From Firm-04 sp964463355 (GTDB taxonomy: Bacteria; Bacillota; Clostridia; Oscillospirales; Ruminococcaceae): DNA of 29,162 nt. The notes below the pieces were generated by a model. The model made no database searches and was not told the origin of the DNA. It saw nothing but the letters and a program-made list of their open reading frames with translations. Positions 23,320 through 29,162 of the stretch are shown piece after piece. The first letter of the stretch is position 1. Each line of letters begins with the position of its first letter. Location of the stretch: positions 1 through 29,162 of the forward strand of contig CAYXBP010000022.1 of assembly GCA_964463355.1 (NCBI GenBank). Direction: 5' to 3'. A program made the position numbers and the translations under genes.

Positions 23320-24305
23320 CAAATCTGCGCAACCCATGCGCACAATGCATCACCAGTAAGCCCCAGTGCGTTGCCAACCATTGCTGCCCCATAGGCAAGC
23401 TGTATAGATGCGGCGGTTAATGGGGTGATCCCTGCACGCACTAAGTCCTCGGTGGAATCATACTGCTGCGCTGCACGATTGCACGGCGCAAGAAAGCACG
23501 GTATCTGCCGTGCTTTTGTTTTTTTCAGAAGATATCGCACAGAATAGGGAGAATCTCCGCAAGAATTTGCCGTTTCGGAATGATATGTTCCATGCACAAC
23601 AGCAGCTACATTCTCCAGCAAAATCTGATCGTATCGTTGCCCCACATAAGGGCTAAGCCGCAAAACAGAAGTTTGCTCTGCAAAAGCACGCATATGCTCC
23701 ATGGGAACAACATCCTGCCATGACGCAAATTGCAATGCAGCAATATCCACCGCAGAACAGCACTGCATATCACGGCTGAAGAATTCGTTACTTTCGTTGG
23801 CGCAGGCACGCAATCTTGCAGCATGATGCAGATATGCAATGCCATCCAGATTCTCATAAACCACCCAAACACCGTTAGGAATACCCTTTTGTATCATATC
23901 AACGGCGTTTGCAAAATTGCTGTGTGCATTGGTGTTTGCCTGATCAGGAGGGGTATGTGCTGAAACCAGAATCACAGGGAGAGAGTATCCCAACAGCGCA
24001 CAGGAAAGCATGGCGGCAGTCTCGGCGAGAGAATCCGTACCATGGGCGATGATAATAGCGGAAACAGCCGAAACATCCACTTTACGCAAGGCATCCAGCA
24101 TCATATCCCAATGCATGGGCTGCAAATTCTCACTGAGGGAATCCATGGGCATTTGCGTAAGAAATGGCTGCGCATCGCCATGGGTTTTTCGGTATTCATC
24201 TATCAGCAGATATCCGATCTGGGACGCATCACTGTGACGAGTACCGCGATCATCGGTGCGGCAACAAATGGTACCACCTGTAAGAATTACCGCTATCGGT
24301 TGCAT
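23301..24305 (-). CDS. L-asparaginase, type I-like
   Basis: Cytoplasmic amidohydrolase of about 334 residues converting asparagine to aspartate and ammonia. The first catalytic threonine is Thr12 in ILTGGTICC. The second block is IIAHGTDSLAETAAML, containing the Thr-Asp pair, followed by PVILVSAHTPPDQANTNAHS, where SAH occupies the place of the GSQ/GAM loop of other family members. No signal peptide is present. The open frame extends to 24347, but ATG 24305 (MQPIAV) gives the typical N-terminus; the ribosome site is weak (GGGGGG about 13 bases upstream). A promoter lies at 24361-24390. The 3' end overlaps the DUF4416 gene by 19 bases. Confidence 0.9.
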   Translation of the reverse strand: MQPIAVILTGGTICCRTDDRGTRHSDASQIGYLLIDEYRKTHGDAQPFLTQMPMDSLSENLQPMHWDMMLDALRKVDVSAVSAIIIAHGTDSLAETAAMLSCALLGYSLPVILVSAHTPPDQANTNAHSNFANAVDMIQKGIPNGVWVVYENLDGIAYLHHAARLRACANESNEFFSRDMQCCSAVDIAALQFASWQDVVPMEHMRAFAEQTSVLRLSPYVGQRYDQILLENVAAVVHGTYHSETANSCGDSPYSVRYLLKKTKARQIPCFLAPCNRAAQQYDSTEDLVRAGITPLTAASIQLAYGAAMVGNALGLTGDALCAWVAQICQRFER

Positions 24306-24360
24306 GGCTGCAACACACCCCCCGAAATTCAAATTGCAGTGCAACACTGCCTATACAAAT

Positions 24361-24390
24361 AGTATACCACATATTTGCGAAATCCGTCAA
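24361..24390 (-). promoter_or_regulatory. Promoter of the asparaginase gene
   Basis: On the minus strand TTGACG (24385-24390) and TATACT (24361-24366) with 18-base spacing. Just upstream, at 24430-24453, CCTCA/TGAGG frames a weak hairpin that may end the preceding lipoprotein transcript, but it has no T tract. Confidence 0.65.
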
Positions 24391-24487
24391 TGATTTTTCT
24401 TCCAATCACAACAGAGCAGTTTCACTGTCCCTCAGCTTTGCAAGCAATTGAGGCAATCTTCTAAAAAGCAAGTTGGTCACTGTAATG

Positions 24488-26542
24488 CTACCATCTGACA
24501 CCAGGTTTGCCGCCAAAGCCACCCATTCCACCTGTAAAATCAATATTGCCGCTGCCGCTGCAAATTTCAGTGCCTACAGTATAGCTGCCGCCCATCGCCC
24601 AACCGTCTGCATTGAGTTCACCTTCGTAAGTTCCCCCTGTATAAATAGTATATCCCTCATTGGCACCATTCGCACTAAAAATAATGCCCTGCGCATCCTT
24701 CGGCGTTTGCAAAGCACCCAGCACGGTGCCTTCTGCATCAGTCACGACAATCAGCGTACCTGCTGCTGCATTCAGTGATGCGGAAGCGATATAATTGCTT
24801 TCGGGAGTTTCCATCATGCCGGTTGCACCGACTGCGATCAATGTGCCGCCTGTCAGTGTGATTTTATTATTGTTATCGCCGCTGTCCAATGGACTGTCTC
24901 CATTACTGGTTGGCCCGCAGATCACCGCAACACCTCCTGTCATGGTAATATTGCCGTTAGAATCCAAACCATCACCCCCTGCATTCACATAAAGGTATCC
25001 GCCTGTGATATCCAGTTCACCAGAGCTTGCAGCTATTCCACCAAAACCGCCGCCAAACGGTCTACTACCAAAGCCACCACCATTCTGAGGTACATTTTCC
25101 GGATCAGGCGGCGCGATATTCACATCTGTAGGAGGATTATTGCCTCCAGCTCCATTCATGCCACCACCATTCTGAGGTGCGTTTTCCGGATCAGGCGGCG
25201 CGGTATTCGCATCAGCAGAGGGGTTATTACCCCCAGCTGCATTCAAGCCGTCATCCGATGCGTTCACACGGATCTCCCCGCCGTTAATGCAGATATGGTA
25301 TGCCTCCAATCCCTCATAAGATTCAGTCACGGTCACGTTCGCCTGATCGCTAATGGTCAATTCATCGTCGCTGTGGATCCCATCATCCCCTGCTGCAAGA
25401 ATCAGCGTACCGCCGGAAATGACCGTATCTCCATTGCAATGCACTGCATCATCAGCTGCGTTGATCTGCACAGCCCCCTGCATTACAGCAAGTATTGCAC
25501 CCGCTTTTATACCCTTAGTACTCACAGCATCAGTGCTATCATTCTGATTCGCAGACCAGTCATGCCAACCGCCATGCATATCATCGCTATGCGTTGGCGC
25601 ATTCACCGTTCCGCCACCGCTTTCCACGTTCAGAATTCCGCCGTTGACAACAAGTGCCACTGCTGCATCAATGCCATCTTGCAACGCAGATATCGTCACA
25701 CTACCGCCTTCAACATCCACAAATCCTTTTCCTTCGGTATCCACCTTAGTAGATTTTATCCCATCACCCTCCGCATCAATATGGATTTCTCCATCTTTCA
25801 CCACCACGGAACCGTTGCCGCGCAGGCCATGGTTCACGGAAGTCACGTTAATTCTGCCACTGACGATCCGCAAATCATCTGTGGTGTGGATTCCGTTGTT
25901 GCAGTTTCCGTTAACAGTCAGCGTACCACTGCCATTAATGGTAAGATCTTCTTTGCTGTAGATACAGGCATTGGGCGCAACTGTATTTTCATCTTCGGAG
26001 GCATAATCGTTGCCGTCCGTAAAAGTATTCTCACTGCCATCAGCAAGGGTCAGTATGACTTTATCCGCTTGCTGCACCCACAAAGCCGCAGAACTGCTTG
26101 TAATTGTAATGCCATTGCAGATAAAATGGACTTTTTCGGTTTTATCGCGTAAGTCTACGATCACCTGCCCGTTGCTAAGTACACCCTGCAACACATAAGT
26201 TCCACCTTTTACAATGGTGATCTGCTGTCCTTCAATGAGAACGGCATCTGAGGAGGCGGTGCTGGTAGCAGAATCACCTGCGCATACAATCACAGGATCA
26301 TCAGCAGACCATGCGGTATCTGTATCAGCATTGCTCAGTTTGATGTTAGTATACGATGCAATATCCTGCGTGGAGATCGAGATATTCTCCGCATGACCTC
26401 CCTCCATACCATCTGCCTGCGATGTTGTATCCGTTTTCACAATATCTGTATTGCTGCTTTCGACATTGGTGCAGCCTGTAAGTGGCAACAATGTGGCTGT
26501 CAGAGTAAGCATCACCGCAGTTGCACGAAGAAGTGTCTTCAT
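24488..26542 (-). CDS. Cthe_2159-like beta-helix carbohydrate-binding lipoprotein
   Basis: Surface lipoprotein of 684 residues with signal peptide and lipobox LLPLTGC (Cys about 24). The body matches the carbohydrate-binding domain family typified by Clostridium thermocellum Cthe_2159. It starts with VLIEGQQITIVKGGTYVLQG and VIVDLRDKTEKVHFICNGI, then has many short GG-x-hydrophobic beta-helix rungs such as IHTTDDLRIVSG, GNGSVVVKDGEIHIDAEGDG and DDELTISDQANVTVT. DDG/DDAVH turns may bind calcium. A Pro/Gly/Asn-rich insert with two 29-residue repeats (25061-25234) interrupts the helix. Expected role: binding cellulose or pectin-like polysaccharide at the cell surface. An AAAGAAGGATGATAT ribosome region precedes the ATG. 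Promoter and direct repeats lie at 26598-26641. Confidence 0.87.
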   Translation of the reverse strand: MKTLLRATAVMLTLTATLLPLTGCTNVESSNTDIVKTDTTSQADGMEGGHAENISISTQDIASYTNIKLSNADTDTAWSADDPVIVCAGDSATSTASSDAVLIEGQQITIVKGGTYVLQGVLSNGQVIVDLRDKTEKVHFICNGITITSSSAALWVQQADKVILTLADGSENTFTDGNDYASEDENTVAPNACIYSKEDLTINGSGTLTVNGNCNNGIHTTDDLRIVSGRINVTSVNHGLRGNGSVVVKDGEIHIDAEGDGIKSTKVDTEGKGFVDVEGGSVTISALQDGIDAAVALVVNGGILNVESGGGTVNAPTHSDDMHGGWHDWSANQNDSTDAVSTKGIKAGAILAVMQGAVQINAADDAVHCNGDTVISGGTLILAAGDDGIHSDDELTISDQANVTVTESYEGLEAYHICINGGEIRVNASDDGLNAAGGNNPSADANTAPPDPENAPQNGGGMNGAGGNNPPTDVNIAPPDPENVPQNGGGFGSRPFGGGFGGIAASSGELDITGGYLYVNAGGDGLDSNGNITMTGGVAVICGPTSNGDSPLDSGDNNNKITLTGGTLIAVGATGMMETPESNYIASASLNAAAGTLIVVTDAEGTVLGALQTPKDAQGIIFSANGANEGYTIYTGGTYEGELNADGWAMGGSYTVGTEICSGSGNIDFTGGMGGFGGKPGVRW
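25061..25234 (-). repeat. Two tandem 87-base coding repeats in the Cthe_2159-like gene
   Basis: Two in-frame copies of an 87-base unit begin at 25234 and 25147 (minus strand). Each encodes a 29-residue block, GGNNP...APPDPEN.PQNGGG. They differ at several codons, so the duplication is not brand new. The low-complexity Pro/Asn/Gly composition suggests a flexible linker or loop between beta-helix parts. Confidence 0.85.
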
Positions 26543-26597
26543 ATATCATCCTTCTTTCCAATCATGAAATCTCCTGTACGGGCTTGATTCTACCTTG

Positions 26598-26641
26598 ATT
26601 ATATGTAAGGCATGTGTACAGATATTGAAACCAAATTGAAA
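26598..26641 (-). promoter_or_regulatory. Promoter with OmpR/PhoB-style direct repeats upstream of the lipoprotein gene
   Basis: On the minus strand a TATAAT (26598-26603) has no good -35 box. At that position lie two exact copies of TTTCAAT, at 26635-26641 and 26624-26630, with an 11-base period. Direct repeats of this period next to the -10 region are typical of OmpR/PhoB-family activator sites. The response regulator at 2992-3681 is one candidate, but any family member could bind. Confidence 0.5.
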
Positions 26642-26664
26642 TCGCCCCATAAAAGCGGGGCGAT
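26641..26664 (-). terminator. Terminator after the 26675 membrane protein gene
   Basis: ATCGCCCC (26641-26648) and GGGGCGAT (26657-26664) form a perfect 8-base-pair stem, followed on the minus strand by TTTCAATTTGG. It lies 11 bases after the stop codon and touches the direct repeats of the next gene. Confidence 0.75.
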
Positions 26665-26674
26665 CATGCTTTAT

Positions 26675-27271
26675 TTATGATTGACTGCCTGGAACATCCA
26701 GCAGATACCATTTGCCATCAATTCTATACACGCGGGCGTATTCTGTCATGTTGATGGCGTTTTCTTCACCCATCGCATTCATTGGGTTCACATAGGAGTA
26801 CACGACATCCAGTTTAATCTGCCACCCCTCAGAAATATCAACATCTGCTTGATACTGTTTTTGAATCCCCTCTTCCAACTTCACCAGATAAGAATCCTCA
26901 ATTGCTGTTTTGCCTGCGTAATTCATATCTACGTTGCAGCCATCACCAAAATTGGCTCGCACCGTGGAAATAATAGACGCGCACATGGTATAAACGGTCA
27001 TAGAATCCTCAGTAACATCGGCATCGACCAACCATGCAGGAAACGCCATACACATTTTATCGGCATTCTGCGCTTCCAGTGCTTTATAATACAATTTGAT
27101 CGGTTTTTGATACCGATTGCGTATTGAGAGAAAAACAATGACGGCGACTATTAACACGCAAAGCACCACCACAAGACGCACCGCACGCTGTGAACCTGTA
27201 GTCACCTTTGCCACCGCAGACTGCTTGGGCGGCAGGATTCCAAAATTTGTACCTTGCTGCTGATTTGCCAT
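26675..27271 (-). CDS. Unknown single-span membrane protein
   Basis: Protein of about 198 residues that I cannot assign to a named family. Residues 1-30 are polar and probably cytoplasmic (MANQQQGTNFGILPPKQSA). Residues 31-51 form one membrane span (LVVVLCVLIVAVIVFLSI). The rest is an extracytoplasmic domain starting KPIKLYYKALEAQNADKM and ending with a RIDGKWYLLD-type strand, reminiscent of NTF2-like lipoprotein domains that follow a stress of the form 'KxDGKWYL'. ATG 27271 is chosen because GGAGGT lies 8 bases upstream; the GTG at 27277 is too close to it. The gene follows directly on the 27274-28221 gene, so the two products probably work together in the envelope. Confidence 0.7.
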   Translation of the reverse strand: MANQQQGTNFGILPPKQSAVAKVTTGSQRAVRLVVVLCVLIVAVIVFLSIRNRYQKPIKLYYKALEAQNADKMCMAFPAWLVDADVTEDSMTVYTMCASIISTVRANFGDGCNVDMNYAGKTAIEDSYLVKLEEGIQKQYQADVDISEGWQIKLDVVYSYVNPMNAMGEENAINMTEYARVYRIDGKWYLLDVPGSQS

Positions 27272-27273
27272 AT

Positions 27274-28221
27274 TCACGCACCTCCGCTCGTAGTTTCGGC
27301 TACAGGGGGCTTAGTTGCAAGCTGTTCCATCAACGATTCCAATACAGGAAGTGCCTCATCATACGCCCTCTGCATATCTTCCTGAGAACTCATACCCGCA
27401 GTAGGCAGGCGCAGTGCAAGATATGCACCCTCTCTCAATTCGGATTCTGTACCAAGCCACTCCTGAAAATAGGTATCCTTCAACAGAATACGGTCATTAT
27501 CAATGAAATCGTACTGGGGATAAAGAGATTCAATCTCAGCATAGATCTTTTCGCTCTCTATATAGCCGTCTGATTCACTATCTCCAATAACAAGCATACA
27601 CATATTGCTTTGCATCTGCACAAGCAACTGGGTATTATACGAAGTGGAATAATTGCCAGTTTCCATAGAAGATTTAGACACAGGCACAAACACCACTGAT
27701 GCCACGCAACGGTCATCGCCGTTATAATCTGTCAAATCCCGCTGCATCATATCGGAAAGAATTTGGCTTTTGTTATAGACCTCGTAGTCATTGGAGAGCA
27801 ACAGCAAATTCACATCTGCATCGACCTTCGTCACATAATCATAAACGAGGAATCCGCCCAATGCCACGCAAAACACTGCGATACCTAACCACCATTTGGA
27901 ATGGTAAAGCCAGTTGCCGATTCTCTCAGAAAGTGTATACTTTTTCGGCGGTGCCTGCTCAGGAAACACCTTATCGCTATCTGTAATCACGCCCTGTTTC
28001 AAACGAATCAAATCCAGACGCTCATCATAGAGTTCTTTTGCGTATTTCTCCCGCGCCTGATAGGCTGCCTCATTTTCCTTTGCCTGACGGGCACGCTCTG
28101 CCAATTCATCCTCTCGTCTGGCTCTGGCTTCCATCATACGGGCATTTTCAAAGGCAGAAAGGTGTTCATCCCCTACCGACGCAAGCTTTTCATCAGTAGA
28201 TTGTTGGTCTTTTTCCTGCAT
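27274..28221 (-). CDS. Unknown single-span membrane protein with charged coiled-coil N-terminus
   Basis: Protein of 315 residues without a family I recognise. Residues 1-75 are highly charged and Ala/Glu/Arg-rich (ENARMMEARARREDELAER), likely a cytoplasmic coiled coil. One membrane span covers about 109-130 (KWWLGIAVFCVALGGFLVYD). The outer domain (about 131-315) begins VNLLLLSNDYEVYN and could be a Rossmann-like or substrate-binding-like fold. GGAAGGA precedes the ATG and a good promoter lies at 28255-28283. It is the first gene of a two-gene operon with 26675-27271, whose GTG/ATG start region overlaps its stop codon. The C-terminal tail is Thr/Ser/Gly-rich. Confidence 0.7.
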   Translation of the reverse strand: MQEKDQQSTDEKLASVGDEHLSAFENARMMEARARREDELAERARQAKENEAAYQAREKYAKELYDERLDLIRLKQGVITDSDKVFPEQAPPKKYTLSERIGNWLYHSKWWLGIAVFCVALGGFLVYDYVTKVDADVNLLLLSNDYEVYNKSQILSDMMQRDLTDYNGDDRCVASVVFVPVSKSSMETGNYSTSYNTQLLVQMQSNMCMLVIGDSESDGYIESEKIYAEIESLYPQYDFIDNDRILLKDTYFQEWLGTESELREGAYLALRLPTAGMSSQEDMQRAYDEALPVLESLMEQLATKPPVAETTSGGA

Positions 28222-28254
28222 AGAGTTCCTTCCCTTTCAACGATACTGTTGTTC

Positions 28255-28283
28255 ATTGTAACACATTCCGCGGATTTTGGCAA
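28255..28283 (-). promoter_or_regulatory. Promoter of the membrane protein pair
   Basis: On the minus strand TTGCCA (28278-28283) and TACAAT (28255-28260), 17 bases apart. About 150 bases of AT-rich sequence without recognisable features separate it from the divergent promoter at 28434. Confidence 0.7.
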
Positions 28284-28433
28284 GGGAAAACAATGTTTTT
28301 TCATCGTTTCTACACAATCAGGGCAGGAACATATATGCAATTAATCTATCTCATATTTATTCTGTGTTTTATATACAAGTTGGATTGTCGTCTATTTTTC
28401 GCAAATGATTATCCAGAATATTCAAATTTACTA

Positions 28434-28462
28434 TTGACATTTTTTATATAATGTGCTATAAT
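28434..28462 (+). promoter_or_regulatory. Consensus promoter of the small secreted-protein gene
   Basis: Perfect TTGACA (28434-28439) and TATAAT (28457-28462) with 17-base spacing, one of the two strongest promoters in the window. Transcription would start near 28469. Confidence 0.85.
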
Positions 28463-28474
28463 TATAATGATATT

Positions 28475-28518
28475 GTTACCAGATGTTAGCATGATTCATG
28501 CAGCATTAAAACGGTAAC
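28475..28518 (+). other. Structured 5' leader hairpin
   Basis: Immediately after the predicted transcription start, GTTACC (28475-28480) can pair with GGTAAC (28513-28518). Within it GCATG (28489-28493) pairs with CATGC (28497-28501). The nested structure could stabilise the mRNA or regulate it; it matches no riboswitch class I know. Confidence 0.4.
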
Positions 28519-28565
28519 CGACCGAATACTATGAATTTTTGTTTTTGAGAGAAAGGATGTTACTT

Positions 28566-29016
28566 ATGAATGTCAAAAGAATTTGTGCCTCGGCGATAAC
28601 CGCCACAACCCTTATTGCTACACTTGAAGCAATTACCGTTTCTGCATATGTTGTAGTAACCGACAACCCTCATCGCCCATTCGGTTGATGTAAAAACATA
28701 CGATGCTAGATATGTAGATGATTACGCAACTCATTATGCGCACCCAGAGTACACAGCCATCGAGGCAACAAAAAATTCTTATTACGATTCCTACAAGTGG
28801 GTACAATACATTCAATATGGGGAGAATTCTTCTGGTTACTACCGTATTTTAACAAAAACAAACGACGGTATTACTCAGACTGTGTTAACTCCACCAGTTG
28901 CGGTGAGCGGTGAAGTTGCCTGTAGAACTCAACTCACTGAATTACACTACACCTCAAACTCATCCTCTTCCATTGTAGAATCCTTTAGAGCTATTATCAA
29001 AAAAGAAAAGGACTAG
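28566..29016 (+). pseudogene. Frameshifted gene for a small secreted protein
   Basis: The ATG at 28566 follows AAAGGA by 8 bases and starts a 40-codon frame with a signal peptide (MNVKRICASAITATTLIATL..., likely cleavage after TVSA) ending at TGA 28686-28688. From about 28660 another frame is open to TAG 29014-29016 for about 109 codons from 28687, with coding-like composition (DVKTYDARYVDDYATHYAHP..., YYDSYKWVQYIQYGENSSGY) and no start codon near its beginning. Together they would give a secreted protein of roughly 149 residues. The switch must lie between 28660 and 28688. A true disabling mutation, a sequencing error or a programmed shift are all possible; no slippery heptamer is visible. 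I recognise no family. A weak hairpin (29031-29057, ACACATT/AATGTGT, then TTTTGC) may terminate it. Confidence 0.7.
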
Positions 29017-29066
29017 TAAAACATCACTAGACACATTCCACTTGAATAGCAATGTGTTTTGCAATC

Positions 29067-29102
29067 ACTGCACGATTGGGTATTCGTATCTGGTCGTGCA
29101 GT
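29067..29102. other. Hairpin near the right edge
   Basis: ACTGCACGA (29067-29075) pairs perfectly with TCGTGCAGT (29094-29102) around an 18-base loop. It lacks a T tract on the plus strand, so terminator function is doubtful. The remaining bases to 29162 show no gene. Confidence 0.45.
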
Positions 29103-29162
29103 CGCATATAAGACCTGCAAATAAAAGTCAAGGGGCAAGATGAAAGTTTCACATAACTTTCA

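Noticed and set aside
25200..26160. Plus-strand open frames opposite the Cthe_2159-like gene
   Set aside because: Explained by the low-complexity Gly/Asp/Thr codons of the minus-strand gene.
28633..28815. Minus-strand 60-codon frame over the frameshifted gene
   Set aside because: Antisense to the plus-strand gene with strong promoter, ribosome site and signal peptide; no own signals.

Overview
The window looks like chromosomal DNA of a Gram-positive, fibre- or polysaccharide-degrading anaerobe of the Ruminococcus/Oscillospiraceae type (Clostridia). The evidence is a secreted protein with cohesin-like modules and a C-terminal dockerin, a Cthe_2159-type beta-helix lipoprotein, a Rex redox repressor, a T-box leader RNA, and consistent TTGACA-17-TATAAT promoters with AGGAGG-type ribosome binding sites. 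The genus is an inference. No rRNA, tRNA, CRISPR array, insertion sequence or phage gene was recognised.

Layout, left to right. 157-1353 (+): class I aminotransferase. 1622-3681 (-): PhoB/PhoR-like response regulator and histidine kinase, transcribed divergently from 3885-6379 (+), a run of an SGNH-hydrolase lipoprotein, a TIGR01212-type radical SAM protein and a phosphoglycolate-phosphatase-like HAD enzyme. 6530-10171 (+): a 1213-residue multi-PAS protein shaped like a hybrid histidine kinase but lacking key catalytic residues. 10410-11813 (+): MATE transporter, followed by a hairpin shared with the convergent scaffoldin-like gene 11877-13685 (-). 13772-17840 (-): aconitase, a small membrane protein, NADP-type isocitrate dehydrogenase and Rex, in transcription order acn-orf-icd-rex. 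This is the citrate-to-2-oxoglutarate arm together with an NADH sensor.

18088-19113 (-): cysteine synthase-like gene with its own promoter and a TTG start. 19287-21629 (-): an unusual single polypeptide joining an XRE helix-turn-helix, a cupin and an acyl-CoA synthetase. It lies behind a complete T-box leader (about 21662-21970) whose specifier I read as AUC (isoleucine). Ruminococci are known to make isoleucine from 2-methylbutyrate by CoA activation and reductive carboxylation. I therefore propose that this locus is a tRNA-Ile-sensing control of branched-chain volatile fatty acid activation; this is the most interesting hypothesis in the window.

22022-22693 (-): endonuclease III. 22777-23319 (+): DUF4416 protein, overlapping tail-to-tail with L-asparaginase 23301-24305 (-). 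24488-26542 (-): Cthe_2159-like carbohydrate-binding lipoprotein with direct repeats at the -35 position of its promoter. 26675-28221 (-): two overlapping genes for unknown single-span membrane proteins. 28566-29016 (+): a small secreted-protein gene with an ideal promoter and a frameshift after codon 40.

All calls come from reading translations and motifs by eye. No database search or structure prediction was run.
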